DNA of 64,000 bases from AP-15 sp963724435 (GTDB taxonomy: Bacteria; Pseudomonadota; Alphaproteobacteria; ATCC43930; CGMCC-115725): the NCBI GenBank assembly GCA_963724435.1, contig CAVRUN010000018.1:30319-94318 (forward strand), given 5' to 3'. A program made the translations under genes and the position numbers. The notes under the pieces were generated by a model that was not told the origin of the DNA, made no database searches, and was given only the letters and a program-made list of their open reading frames with translations. Numbering within the stretch: the first letter of the stretch is position 1; each line of letters opens with the position of its first letter. Positions 25,318 to 34,864 of the stretch are shown here, piece by piece.

Positions 25318-26328
25318 CTACTGAGCCGCCATCTGGGATTGCGAGGCTGCGCCATCATACCCGAAGAAGGCGATCGAGAGATCACGGCTGACGGCGATCA
25401 GCTGTTGTTGAATAACGTCCAGGAATTCGTGCAATCCCTCGCTGATTATTTCCCTAATTGTCAACGTGCCGAGAACGGCGCGCAATCGGTCCAACTCTTC
25501 GGCCGCATCATTCGCCCCGCGCAATGAATAACGCGATTTGACTTCGCCCAGAAGGAGCCCGGCTTCTCGGACGCAATGATGCACCGAGCGCGGAAACGCC
25601 TGGTTGAACAGCAGGAAACCGGCAACCCGTGCCGGGGTCGTTCTCGCAGCATGAAGACGGCGGTAGGCGTGATATCCGGCGGCTGAGCGCAAGAGCGCAT
25701 TCCACTGGCTGACATCGGTTGGCGAGCCGACATTGGCGATGTCGGGCAATAACAAATGATACTTGATGTCGAGGAGCCGGGTTGTCTGATCGGCACGCTC
25801 GATATAGCGACCGAGTTGGTAGAAGTACCATCCTTGGTCGCGAAAAAACGTGCCATCGGTGATGCCGGTATGAGTTTGACACGCTTCCTTGATTGTCGCG
25901 AACAGCGCCGACAGCCGGCCGGGGGCTAAATCGTCGCTGTCGAGGGCGGCCAAGCGGTTATAGAAGACGTTGAGCTGCGCCCACATTTCGGTCGAGATCA
26001 ACGGCCGCAAGGTGCGCGCGTTCTCACGGGCATAGCGGAAGGCGTTGAAGATCGAGTTCGGGTTGTCGGCATCGATTACGTAAAATTGCAGCACGCTCGC
26101 TGCTGAGACTTTGCGCTTGGCCGAGAAAAAGCGCTCCTCGTCCGAATTTAGCTGGATGATCGAGCGCCAATTCTGGGCGCCGCGGCTGTCCCGCGAAAAG
26201 GTCTCGTTGACATCGAGAATGCGGGCCAGGTTTTCGGCGCGCTCGACATAGCGGGCGAGCCAAAAGATGCAATCCGCATAGCGGGCGAGGAGTACGTCAA
26301 CCAAGGACCCAGGTATCCTTTGATCCAC
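25318..26328 (-). CDS. Alpha-E domain protein (DUF403)
   Basis: A 336-residue, almost entirely helical protein. The family opening LARYADCIFWLARYVERAEN appears at about 14-33, followed by ARILDVNETF, NSIFNAFRYARENARTLR and the C-terminal RGANDAAEELDRLRAVLG. No catalytic motif is known; the domain is always found with circularly permuted ATP-grasp and transglutaminase genes. ATG 26328 overlaps the end of the ATP-grasp gene by 32 bp; a TTG about 24 nt further in (26304) would give a start closer to the family average. It probably acts as a partner or substrate-binding subunit of the ATP-grasp ligase. Confidence 0.92.
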   Translation of the reverse strand: MDQRIPGSLVDVLLARYADCIFWLARYVERAENLARILDVNETFSRDSRGAQNWRSIIQLNSDEERFFSAKRKVSAASVLQFYVIDADNPNSIFNAFRYARENARTLRPLISTEMWAQLNVFYNRLAALDSDDLAPGRLSALFATIKEACQTHTGITDGTFFRDQGWYFYQLGRYIERADQTTRLLDIKYHLLLPDIANVGSPTDVSQWNALLRSAAGYHAYRRLHAARTTPARVAGFLLFNQAFPRSVHHCVREAGLLLGEVKSRYSLRGANDAAEELDRLRAVLGTLTIREIISEGLHEFLDVIQQQLIAVSRDLSIAFFGYDGAASQSQMAAQ

Positions 26329-27721
26329 CGCCCTGCGAGGAATTGACGACCAGCGAACCGCGCCGCAACGCTACCCGCGTCAAGCCGCCGGGCAACACCC
26401 AGGTGCTCGACCCGGTCACCGCAAACGGCCGCAAATCGACATGCCGCGGCTCGATGGCGCCATCGATCAATGTCGGCGCCACCGATAGATTGATGCAGGG
26501 CTGGCTGATGTAGTTTTCGGGATCAGCGAGTAGTTTATCGCGGCACTCGTCGAGTTCGGCGCGGCTCGCCTTTGGGCCAACGGTAATCCCGTAGCCGCCA
26601 GCCTCGCCGACCGGTTTGACGACCAGTTCGGCGAGATGGTCGAGCGTGTAGCGTAACGCTTCGGGCTCACGGCAGATATGGGTCAATACATTCGGCAGGA
26701 TCGGGTCCTCGGCAAGATAGTAGCGGATTATGCGCGGCATATACGCATAGACCGCCTTGTCGTCGGCGACGCCGGTGCCGATCGCATTGGCGAGGGCTAC
26801 AGTCCCCGCGCGATAGGCGCGCATCAGCCCGGGCACGCCCAACATGCTGTCCGGACTGAACGCCTCGGGATCAAGAAAATCGTCATTTAGACGGCGATAG
26901 ATTACATCGACACGGGCGAGCCCGCCGGTCGTGCGCATCCACACGCGATCGTCCTCGACCACCAGATCCTGACCCTCGACCAACGGCACGCCCATCTCGC
27001 GGGCGAGAAAGACGTGCTCGAAATAGGCCGAGTTATAGGTACCGGGCGACAGCAGAACGACCTGCGGATCAGCGATGCCGGCCGGCGCCATTTCATGCAA
27101 TGCCGCGATCAGGCGGGCGCCGTAATTGTCGATCGGGCGCAGGCTGATATCGTCCAGCAGATCGGGGAAGGCGCGCAGCATCATGTGCCGGTTTTCAACG
27201 ACATAACTGACCCCCGACGGGGTGCGCGCATTATCTTCGAGTACCAGGAACGTGCCCTTTTCGTCGCGTACGATGTCGGTGCCGCAGATGTTGACATAGG
27301 CTTTGTGCGGCAGGTCGACGCCGCGCATCTCCGGCCGGTAGTTATGGTTGCCGAGGATCAGATCGGCCGGAACGACGCCATCCCGCAATACCTGCTGATC
27401 GTGATAGATATCGTCGAGCAACAAATTGATCGCGGTGATCCGCTGGGTGATGCCGGTTTCAAGATGCCGCCATTCCTCCGCCGACAATACCCGCGGCAGC
27501 ACGTCGAACGGCAGAATCCGGTCGATCGTCTTTGCGTCGGAATACACGGTAAAAGTGATCCCGAGATTGTAAAGTTCGGCATTCGCATCGGCCGCACGTT
27601 GCTTTAATGCCTCGATTGACAGCCTCCCCAAGCGCTCGCGGACGGCGGCGCTCGCCGGACTGCCCAGCATCTCGCAATAAAAACCGAGCGGGTCGTAACC
27701 GTCGAGGATAGAGCGATCCAT
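26297..27721 (-). CDS. Circularly permuted type 2 ATP-grasp protein (DUF404/DUF407)
   Basis: A 474-residue ligase-like protein. Typical blocks: GITFTVYSDAKTIDRILPFD, LLDDIYHDQQVLRDG, RTPSGVSYVVENRHMMLRAF and the ATP-grasp region ELVVKPVGEAGGYGITVGPKAS (split here: ELVVKPVG and GEAGGYGI), then RHVDLRPFAV. Such proteins should ligate an amino group to a carboxylate using ATP. ATG 27721 follows GGGGAACGC and gives MDRSILDGYDPLGFYCEML. First gene of the ATP-grasp/alpha-E/transglutaminase operon, with the alpha-E gene overlapping by 32 bp. Product of the pathway is unknown. Confidence 0.93.
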   Translation of the reverse strand: MDRSILDGYDPLGFYCEMLGSPASAAVRERLGRLSIEALKQRAADANAELYNLGITFTVYSDAKTIDRILPFDVLPRVLSAEEWRHLETGITQRITAINLLLDDIYHDQQVLRDGVVPADLILGNHNYRPEMRGVDLPHKAYVNICGTDIVRDEKGTFLVLEDNARTPSGVSYVVENRHMMLRAFPDLLDDISLRPIDNYGARLIAALHEMAPAGIADPQVVLLSPGTYNSAYFEHVFLAREMGVPLVEGQDLVVEDDRVWMRTTGGLARVDVIYRRLNDDFLDPEAFSPDSMLGVPGLMRAYRAGTVALANAIGTGVADDKAVYAYMPRIIRYYLAEDPILPNVLTHICREPEALRYTLDHLAELVVKPVGEAGGYGITVGPKASRAELDECRDKLLADPENYISQPCINLSVAPTLIDGAIEPRHVDLRPFAVTGSSTWVLPGGLTRVALRRGSLVVNSSQGGGSKDTWVLG

Positions 27722-27823
27722 GCGTTCCCCGGATGTGATCCGCCACAACTATTCTGCATATATCGCGCCAGCGGCGAGAATTCGATTCTCCGGAGCAGGA
27801 CAGCCAAATCATTAGATAACACC

Positions 27824-27842
27824 GCGCGAAGACTTTTCGCGC
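27824..27842 (-). terminator. Short hairpin after the cupin gene pair
   Basis: Perfect 7-bp inverted repeat GCGCGAA / TTCGCGC with a 5-nt loop, 17 bp beyond the stop of the 49-aa minus-strand ORF. A T-rich stretch follows only loosely (GGTGTTATCT), so it is a weak candidate. Confidence 0.35.
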
Positions 27843-27858
27843 GCCGGCGAACGAACGC

Positions 27859-28008
27859 CTATTTCGCAGGCATTCTCAGGCGCGATTGCCCCCTCACCAG
27901 CACTGCATCGCGAACCTCAAGCCCGGGCCGCTCCTGAGCGAGCGCTTTAGAGGGCGCCGCGCTCATGAGTTCGAGGGTGGTGCCGGCGATCGCAATAGTG
28001 CGCGTCAT
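27859..28008 (-). CDS. Short ORF (49 aa) coupled to the cupin gene, unknown function
   Basis: ATG 28008 overlaps the cupin stop as TGATG, an arrangement typical of reinitiation. The product begins MTRTIAIAGTTLELMSAAPS and ends RGQSRLRMPAK. It shows no signal peptide and no family I recognise. It could be a genuine small protein or the remnant of a longer gene: no open frame continues past 27859. The start MTRTIAIAGTT resembles the first strand of a beta-rich domain. Low certainty; the coupling is the main evidence. Confidence 0.35.
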   Translation of the reverse strand: MTRTIAIAGTTLELMSAAPSKALAQERPGLEVRDAVLVRGQSRLRMPAK

Positions 28009-28517
28009 CAGGGCGCCGGGTAATGAGTGCGTAAGGCTTGGCCGTCGACCTCGGCGGGCTGCGCGTCGATCAGGATAAAGGCGAAGACCGCTGGAACCGA
28101 GCCGGTGTTGACCCAGGCGTGCATCGTGCCGCGCTGCACGACGATGTCGCCCTGCTTCATATGTACGATTTCGCCGCTGTCGAATTCGAGATCGCATTCG
28201 CCCGACAGGAGGATCGCGTAATCGACGGTCTCGGTGCGGTGCATGAATTTGGGGGTGCCGGGGGCGAATTCAGTGACCCGGATAACCGTGCCCTGGCCGG
28301 TTCCGACATAGTTGTAGCGCTTGACAAAACCGGCGCGCTGCGGGGCATCGGCTTCGGCCGAATTGTCGACCGGCATCTTGTCGGTGGACCAGATCTCGCA
28401 GCCTGAAATGTGCGGTCGATTAAGCCGCGGGACCGCGGTCAGCCTTTCGTCAGTGGTGACGATCGCTTTGCCGTTTGCATCGTGCCCGGTGACGATCCGC
28501 CGTACTTCCAGCGCCAT
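28008..28517 (-). CDS. Cupin-domain protein
   Basis: A 169-residue protein with one cupin barrel in its C-terminal half. Motif 1 region reads APGTPKFMHRTETVDYAILL with a GECDLEFD strand, and motif 2 is QGDIVVQRGTMHAWVNTG. Metal ligands would be His93-type (FMHR), Glu and His of MHAW. The N terminus has VRRIVTGHDANGKAIVTTDE, a conserved lead seen in cupins near aromatic or hydroxy-acid catabolic genes. Function is not determined: it may be a regulator-like sugar/acid binder or an isomerase. The start ATG 28517 follows GGGAGGGCGGCC. A 49-codon ORF is coupled downstream. Confidence 0.85.
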   Translation of the reverse strand: MALEVRRIVTGHDANGKAIVTTDERLTAVPRLNRPHISGCEIWSTDKMPVDNSAEADAPQRAGFVKRYNYVGTGQGTVIRVTEFAPGTPKFMHRTETVDYAILLSGECDLEFDSGEIVHMKQGDIVVQRGTMHAWVNTGSVPAVFAFILIDAQPAEVDGQALRTHYPAP

Positions 28518-28616
28518 GGCCGCCCTCCCTCGGACTGGTTTCGCCTAGTGCGACCAGTCTACGGCAGGAGGCCCCGACTGACCACAGCCTCGCCGGACTG
28601 GAGAGGGATCCAGGAG

Positions 28617-29474
28617 TCAGTCCGGCAGCGCCGAAACCAAGTAAAGCATCTGCAATGTCTGGCTCGGCTTGGTGTCATTACCGAAGGTTTGCGAGAAAAT
28701 CGTCGCGATTTTCCCCGAACGATAGATCGTGCTGAGAGCGCGGTCGACGGCGAGTCGGAAATCCTCGTCGCCACGCGGCAACGCCAACGCGTAAGGCTCT
28801 ATTGTTAAATAATTGTCGGCGAGCAGCAATTTCCCCGGAGCTTTGCTCTTATCGGCGAGAAACATCAGGATGCCGCGATCGGCAAAATACGCCGAGACCT
28901 TGCCGTCGTCGAGCATCGCCAAACCCTCCTCATGGGTCCGCGCCGGGATGACTTGAGCGGTAATGCCGGCGTCCTTCAGAGACGCGTTCAGCTCTTGCTG
29001 TGTCGTGGTGCCGGCAAGGACGCCGATTTTGCGCCCACCAAGCGCATTCAGGCTCTTTGGCCCATCGCTGCGGATCAAGAGCCCGGCGCCGTCGACAAAA
29101 GTCGGGATCGAGAAATCGACCTGCTGGCGTCGCGTTAAGGTTTCTGTGGTCGGCTCGCACAGCAGATCCGCCTTGCCTTGCGTGATCGCATCAAAGCGGT
29201 TGGCGGCGGTGACCGGAACATAAACGATGTTGAGCGGTGTCACATGCAGCTGGTCGCCGAGTTGCGCGGCAACCGCGCGGCACAAATCGACCATAAACCC
29301 GGCGGGGTCGCCGTTTTTGCCCTTGTACGAGAATGGCGGTGCGTCGTCGCGATAGGCGATACGGATCGATTTATCCTGCTTTATCCGGTCGAGGGTCGCA
29401 GCCGAAGCCGCCCCGCCCGCCAACACGAGCGCCGCCACCAAAGCGGCATATAGCCTTATTCCGTTCGCCCGCAT
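28617..29474 (-). CDS. ABC transporter substrate-binding protein, polar amino acid type (family 3)
   Basis: A 285-residue periplasmic binding protein. ATG 29474 follows GGGAGGGGGAC and opens a clear signal peptide (MRANGIRLYAALVAALVLAG...AASA). The mature start TLDRIKQDKSIRIAYRDDAP, PPFSY, GFMVDLCRAVA and the GKADLLCEPTTETLTRRQQV segment are typical of solute-binding proteins of the HisJ/GlnH family. No permease or ATPase gene is next to it, so it is an orphan component whose partners are elsewhere, or it serves a receptor. Ligand is unknown; amino acids or small acids fit. It lies between the cupin and the HpaB-like gene. Confidence 0.9.
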   Translation of the reverse strand: MRANGIRLYAALVAALVLAGGAASAATLDRIKQDKSIRIAYRDDAPPFSYKGKNGDPAGFMVDLCRAVAAQLGDQLHVTPLNIVYVPVTAANRFDAITQGKADLLCEPTTETLTRRQQVDFSIPTFVDGAGLLIRSDGPKSLNALGGRKIGVLAGTTTQQELNASLKDAGITAQVIPARTHEEGLAMLDDGKVSAYFADRGILMFLADKSKAPGKLLLADNYLTIEPYALALPRGDEDFRLAVDRALSTIYRSGKIATIFSQTFGNDTKPSQTLQMLYLVSALPD

Positions 29475-29588
29475 GTCCCCCTCCCATTTTCGACTGAGTA
29501 TTGCAGCCCGATAATAGCGCCGCCCCCGCAAAAGCTCCTCAACTGGTAGCGAATGGCGACAAACAACCTCTACGCGCAACAACCCGGC

Positions 29589-31083
29589 TCAGTCGGCCCG
29601 GCCGCCGGGCGTGGGCGGGGTGACCGCGCGGCGTGGTGCCCAGGGAACCTCGCGGATGTGATCGAGGTCGATTTCGGGCATCGCGATGCCCAGCGAACCG
29701 GCGACACGGTTGGCGAGATCGTTGTAGCTCTCGAAATTATGCCGCAGCCGGCCACGCCAGGCCGGGACCCCACCGCTCGCGTGCAATTCGAACGCCGACT
29801 CGCGGCCGTCGAGCGCCGAGGAGACATGGTCCCAGGCCATCTGTAATAACGCCGCGCGCTGCAAGGCCGTGTACCCACCACCGCCAAAGGATTCCTCGAA
29901 ACCGTTGGCGACTTCGGGTGCGGCAAGGTCGTGGTCGGACGGGGCCACGACCAATGAGGAACCCGGGACGATACGCAGGATCTCGGCCATCCGCGGCCGG
30001 GCGCGCAGGATTGCAAGGCCGCCTGCCGAGAGATGGGCGTGGTTGGGGACGCAATAGCCACTTGCCGTGAAACGCGGGTCGCGCTCGCAGGCGGTGAGGC
30101 AGCTACGCACCGTCTGCACTTCGATGGTCAGATCGAGAAGGTAATTGATCGTTTGATCGTGCTTGGAAAGACCCATCGCGTGGCTCAGCGCCAGAGCGAG
30201 GCCGAGCGTGAACTCGGCCTTCGATAGCCAGCCGTAAAGATGATGCCAGATCAGCCAACGCACGACCGGCTCGGGTGATTGGCCGAGGAAAAACACGCTC
30301 TCCCACGGCACAAACACGTCGTCGAGCCACATCTGGCCGTCGAGCTCGTCAAACCGGCTCGACAGCGGCGCCACAAACGGGTTCTTGTCGCGCGCCGCGA
30401 TTTTGCGGCACAGCACGGTGATCCCCGGGGCATTGACCGGGACAATGAAAGTCACGCGCTGGCCATCGATTTCGAGCCCCGAGACGCTGCCGACATAGAG
30501 GTCCTCGGCATAGGCCGGGCTCGTGTGCATGCCGATCTTGCCTGAAATGACGAGCCCGGCGTCGGTTTCGCGCACGATCTTTAATGCCAGGCGGTCGGCC
30601 GGGTTCTCGCGCATGCGGTAACCAATCGTCGGTCCACCGCCGCAAAATGTTAGAAACCGGCCAGTCTTGGCGATCATTTCGCGATAGCGGGCGGCGTTCG
30701 CGACTTGCTCGGGTGAGTAATCGCGTTCTTCGAGCGAGCACAACAGGCCAAGCGCGATCAGATGGCCATAAGCCGGCGTGTGGGTGATATTGCCGGCGCT
30801 CAAAAACGTCGAGGCGGAGAAAAACCGGCCCATCGCGCCGAGTTCTTCGGCGGTTTTGGGGGCGACATAGGCCCAAGGAGTGCGGTTTCCAAAGCCGTCG
30901 GGCGGGGCGAGTGCCGTGTCTCCCCAGGCGGCGTCAAAGTGCAGATCGTACCAAGCCGACATACTCGTCGACCATCGCACGGGTCGCGGGATGGGTGGGC
31001 AAATCGTCGATCATGCCTTCGCCCATGACCCAGACGCGCCGCCCGTCGCGCAGCGCCTCGCGGTACTCCGCCCCTGTTCTCAT
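29589..31083 (-). pseudogene. 4-hydroxyphenylacetate 3-hydroxylase (HpaB)-family oxygenase, interrupted by one frameshift
   Basis: The gene starts at ATG 31083 after GGGGAGCGAAAG and reads MRTGAEYREALRDGRRVWVM up to DEYV, then shifts into another frame at about 30956-30957. The second frame continues AWYDLHFDAAWGDTALAPPD to a stop at 29589. Deleting one G of the GTCGGCTT stretch restores a continuous protein of about 497 residues, the normal length of FAD-dependent HpaB/phenol hydroxylases. Family blocks in the long frame: NRTPWAYVAPKTAEELGAM, GNITHTPAYGHL, ISGKIGMHTSPAYAEDLYVG, DDVFVPWESVFF. The enzyme would hydroxylate phenolic substrates using FADH2 from a reductase. Either a recent inactivation or a sequence error; the rest of the frame shows no decay. 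Confidence 0.85.
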
Positions 31084-31278
31084 CTTTCGCTCCCCGCTAC
31101 CGCTCGGTCGCGGTCGCCAGTATTCCCCGGCGCCCGTGTTTGACTGCGCCGCCGAGCTATCTAGACCAACCGCTCGTAAAGATCATCCCAGTTCGAAGAA
31201 TTCCTTGGGCGTTGGCCGCAAGCCTCAAGGACGGGCTCGTGGGCGCGAGCTGGTTCGCTTTTGCTTGGCGGATCGAGG

Positions 31279-31650
31279 TTAGGCGGCGCGGTTGAGCAGG
31301 CCGGAGACCGCGTTGACCAATTCCTCGTTACGGAATGGCTTGCGGATAGTCGGGTGGCCATGATGCTCCAGCGGCAAGCTGGAGGTTCCATAACCGGTGA
31401 CAAAAATAAACGGGATGTGCCGCCGCGACAAAACTTCAGCAACCGGAAAGACGCGCTTCCCACCCAGATTGACGTCGAGTACGGCGGCGTCACAGGTTTC
31501 TATCTCGGCCGCATCGATTGCTTCCGACAGCCGCGGGATCGGCCCCGAAACGATGCAACCCGCGTTTTCCAAAATATCCTGAATCAACGAGGCTACGAGA
31601 TACTCATCCTCCACCACCAATACTCTGATCCCGCAAAGTTCTGCGTTCAT
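31279..31650 (-). CDS. Single-domain response regulator (receiver) coupled to the HWE kinase
   Basis: A 123-residue receiver domain with no output domain. Phosphoacceptor Asp59 (VLDVN), acidic pair E14-D15 (VVEDEY), Thr in FVTGYG and Lys in IRKPF are all present. ATG 31650 overlaps the stop of the CheB-CheR-HWE kinase gene (TGATG), so the two are translated together and form a cognate pair. Receivers of this type follow HWE or HisKA2 kinases in many alphaproteobacteria and act as phosphate sinks or relay proteins. Target is unknown. A longer frame to 31734 is only the antisense-free upstream reading inside the kinase gene. Confidence 0.93.
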   Translation of the reverse strand: MNAELCGIRVLVVEDEYLVASLIQDILENAGCIVSGPIPRLSEAIDAAEIETCDAAVLDVNLGGKRVFPVAEVLSRRHIPFIFVTGYGTSSLPLEHHGHPTIRKPFRNEELVNAVSGLLNRAA

Positions 31651-34600
31651 CACGCGGCTTCCTCTCGGCTCGGAGGTTCCGTGGAAGATACAAAGACAAG
31701 ACGATCTGGATCGGCCGGGATCGTCATCCGGCACCGAAGCGCGCCGTCGACTGCTTCGAGCTTTGCTTCTCCCTGTAACTCGAAACGAAGCCCTCGCTCG
31801 ATCAGTTCCGTTCCGAAGCCGGGCTTCATCGGGCCGTTAATCTTTGGGCCGCCCTGCTCGGTCCAAATCAATTCAAGGTAGAGCGGCGAGTCCCCGCCAA
31901 TCTTCCAGCTTACGTCAACCCGCCCGCCCGCCAGCGAGAGCGCGCCGTATTTGGTCGCATTGGTTGCTAATTCGTGGATCACCAGCGCCATAAACAATGC
32001 CGCTTGTGGCTTTAACATGACAGGTGGGCCGCTGACTGTCAGATTGGCGCCATTGGGTGCGAGATGCGGGGCCAACTCAGCGCGGATTACATCGCGGAGC
32101 CGAGCCTCGGTCCAACCGGCATCCGCGAGCAGGTCGTGGGTGTGTCCAAGGGCATGAAATCGCCCGATCAATTCAGTTTTGAGGTCTCCGTCCGGCAAGG
32201 TACGCTCAGCGATCGAAGAGACCACCGCAAGCGTGTTCTTGACCCGGTGACTGAGTTCCGCGGTTAGAACCTTCTGCTGCTCCTCGGCCTCGATGATGTT
32301 GGTCACATTGACAAAGGTCAGCAGGACGCCATCGATCACATTGTCGGGAGTCCGATATGGCAAGAGCCGAGCGAGATAATGTTCGCTGCCGTCCGACACC
32401 TTGACCGCACGCTCAATCACTTTGCCGCTAAATACTTGCGAAATGTCGTCCTTAAGATTCGGATAAACGAGCCGGCTCGACAAATCGGTCAAGGGGCGCC
32501 CTTGATCGCCGGCAATCAGGTTGAACAGCTTGGTAACATCCGGCGTAAAGCTTCGGATTACAAGATTGTTGTCAAGAAAGATTGTCGCTACTTGAGTGCT
32601 CTGAAACAAATTATACAGATCGGCATTCGCACGATCCAACTGATCTATTTTTATGTTTAGCTCATTATTTACAGTCTGCAGCTCCTCGTTTACTGATTGC
32701 AGCTCCTCTTTGGACGTTTCGAGCTCTTCATTCGTCGATTGCATTTCCTCGTTGACCGAGAGCAATTCTTCGTTTGACGAGCGAAATTCCTCATTGGCCG
32801 TTTCGAGCTCTTCGATTGTCGACTGCAGGCGCTCCCGGGTTTCCTGGAGTTCCTGCTCCAGCTGCCTGACGGTCGTGTCTACCGTGTCCCGTTTCTCTGC
32901 CCCATCGCCGTCTTCCTCTGTTCTGATGGAACCCTCGTCGGTAAAGACGATCCCGTAGGCTCTTTCGGTTCCTTCGCTGACCGGCTCTACGACAACCCGG
33001 ATCATCTGGATCCCGCCATCGACCTGTACCGCGACACGGTCGCGTATGACGCGCCGACCTGTGGCTTTCGCACTCTGTAGCGCCACCCGTAAATCAGCGC
33101 GCAGGCCTGGCCGGGCCATCGCAACGATGTCGCGACTGGGTGGCCCAGCAGCGGCTTGAAGATATTTCCCGGTTCCCGACGAGAAATAGAGCGCCTGGCC
33201 CGTCTCGTCGACGATCACATAGGCCGGGCCAAAATGCTCGACGATCGTATTGGCGATGCGCCGAAGGAGGTCCGAACGGTGCAGCAGACTGCTCCGCTCT
33301 TCGTCTCGGATGCCCAATTCGCGGCGCGAATAGGGTATGAATTGGCGCAAAGGCAGGATCGGTCGCGAGACCAGCTCGCGGCGCCGAAACAAGCGATTTT
33401 TGCGATCGAGCGTGACAAACAGGTCGCTGTGTCGCGATACGTTTTCCGAAGCCCCAAGGAACAGGCAACCGCCCGTCCGGAGCGAGTAATGAAATAGCGG
33501 GATGATTTGCGCCTGCAATGACGGCTTCATATAAATCATCAAGTTGCGGCAGGAAATCAAATCGAGCCGGGAAAACGGCGGATCGCGGATCAGGCTGTGG
33601 GTCGAAAAGATGCACATGTCGCGCACCTCCTTGACCAATTGATAGTAGTTCGCTTCCTTGATAAAAAAGCGCTGCAGCCGGTCCTCGGAGACCAGTTTGA
33701 CAACGTTTGCCGAATATCGCGCGGCGCGGGCAACCGTCAGCGCCCCTTCGTCGATATCAGTGGCGAACAACTGAACTCGCGGCGGCGCTGGAAATTTTTC
33801 GAGATGCTCGCGCAGTAGGATCGCGATCGAGTAGGCCTCTTCACCGGTGGAACATCCGGCAACCCAGACCCGGACTTCTTCGTCGGCCCCTTTGTTTTCG
33901 AATAATTGCGGGATTACAGCTTCAAGCGACTCATATGCCGCCGGATCACGAAAGAAGTCGGTTACGCCAATTAACAAGTCCCGAAATAACGCATTGATTT
34001 CCTCCGGCTGCTGTTCCAGGCGATCAGCGTATTCTTCGAGCTTTCTTGTCTGAACGACCTGCATCCGCCGCTGAACCCGGCGCTGGAAAGTGCGCTCCTT
34101 GTATTCCGTGAAATCATGACCGGTCCGGGTGCGCAGCAATGTGTAGATACGGGTCAGCGCATCGCTCGGCTGCTCCGGATCAAAAGCGTTCCAATTCCGA
34201 ACATAAGCGACGATCCGTTCGGGAATCTCCTCGACCGGGAGTTCAAGATCGACAAATCCGGCGGCCACCGCACTCGACGGCATTTCGGCGAAGCGCGGTC
34301 GCGACGTGTTCGAACCCTGGGCGATTGTCAGGCCGCCATTCTCTTTAATCGCCTTTAGGCCGATGCTGCCGTCGCTGCCGCTGCCCGACAGCACGACACC
34401 AATGGCGTGCTCTGCTTGGTCCTCGGCCAGCGCATTAAAGAAAACGTCGATCGGCGCCCTCTCGTGATCGTTCAGACCGGTACGGCGCAGCTGCAGCCGC
34501 CCATCATGGATCGTCAGGATCGCACCGGGGGGTAGAACATAGACGTGTTCGGCTTCGACCAGTCGCCCGTCCTGAGCGTCGACCACCGGCATCTTGGTCG

Positions 34601-34766
34601 CCCGGCCAAGGATCTCTGTCAGCATGCTCTCCCGATCGGGCGCCAAATGAGTGACGACGACAAAAGCAAGGCCACTGTCGGCAGGAACGGATTTGAAAAA
34701 CGCTTCGAGGGCCTCGACACCGCCGGCCGAAGCACCAATCCCGACAACGGGAAGATGGGCTGCCAT
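31650..34766 (-). CDS. CheB-CheR-PAS-HWE histidine kinase fusion
   Basis: A 1038-residue signalling fusion. Residues 1-190 form a CheB methylesterase domain with intact triad Ser13 (GASAGG), His40 (THLAPD) and Asp132 (SGSGSDG). Residues about 200-480 are a CheR methyltransferase domain (VWVAGCSTGEEAYSIAILL, LISCRNLMIYM). Residues about 640-720 are a long coiled coil of NEEL/NEEM repeats (STIEELETANEEFRSSNEEL). A PAS domain follows (~725-845). The C terminus is an HWE kinase: phosphoacceptor ELSHRVKNTLAVV, N-box HELATNATKYGAL and the WTEQGG element. No receiver on CheB, so methylesterase activity is not phospho-gated. Coupled to a receiver gene; divergent from a second CheB. Confidence 0.94.
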   Translation of the reverse strand: MAAHLPVVGIGASAGGVEALEAFFKSVPADSGLAFVVVTHLAPDRESMLTEILGRATKMPVVDAQDGRLVEAEHVYVLPPGAILTIHDGRLQLRRTGLNDHERAPIDVFFNALAEDQAEHAIGVVLSGSGSDGSIGLKAIKENGGLTIAQGSNTSRPRFAEMPSSAVAAGFVDLELPVEEIPERIVAYVRNWNAFDPEQPSDALTRIYTLLRTRTGHDFTEYKERTFQRRVQRRMQVVQTRKLEEYADRLEQQPEEINALFRDLLIGVTDFFRDPAAYESLEAVIPQLFENKGADEEVRVWVAGCSTGEEAYSIAILLREHLEKFPAPPRVQLFATDIDEGALTVARAARYSANVVKLVSEDRLQRFFIKEANYYQLVKEVRDMCIFSTHSLIRDPPFSRLDLISCRNLMIYMKPSLQAQIIPLFHYSLRTGGCLFLGASENVSRHSDLFVTLDRKNRLFRRRELVSRPILPLRQFIPYSRRELGIRDEERSSLLHRSDLLRRIANTIVEHFGPAYVIVDETGQALYFSSGTGKYLQAAAGPPSRDIVAMARPGLRADLRVALQSAKATGRRVIRDRVAVQVDGGIQMIRVVVEPVSEGTERAYGIVFTDEGSIRTEEDGDGAEKRDTVDTTVRQLEQELQETRERLQSTIEELETANEEFRSSNEELLSVNEEMQSTNEELETSKEELQSVNEELQTVNNELNIKIDQLDRANADLYNLFQSTQVATIFLDNNLVIRSFTPDVTKLFNLIAGDQGRPLTDLSSRLVYPNLKDDISQVFSGKVIERAVKVSDGSEHYLARLLPYRTPDNVIDGVLLTFVNVTNIIEAEEQQKVLTAELSHRVKNTLAVVSSIAERTLPDGDLKTELIGRFHALGHTHDLLADAGWTEARLRDVIRAELAPHLAPNGANLTVSGPPVMLKPQAALFMALVIHELATNATKYGALSLAGGRVDVSWKIGGDSPLYLELIWTEQGGPKINGPMKPGFGTELIERGLRFELQGEAKLEAVDGALRCRMTIPADPDRLVFVSSTEPPSREEAA

Positions 34767-34864
34767 GCTTTATTCTACCGCTTGTTCTTATTCTTCTAAC
34801 ATCTGTTTCCGCCTTTCGTCACGAGAGCGGGTTAACTTTTAGGATTCTTACGTCGATTTGATCC

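Noticed and set aside
31161..31278. Short minus-strand C-terminus-like sequence (NWDDLYERLV) after the receiver gene
   Set aside because: Upstream in the same frame it is only the shadow of the receiver gene, with no start or family support.
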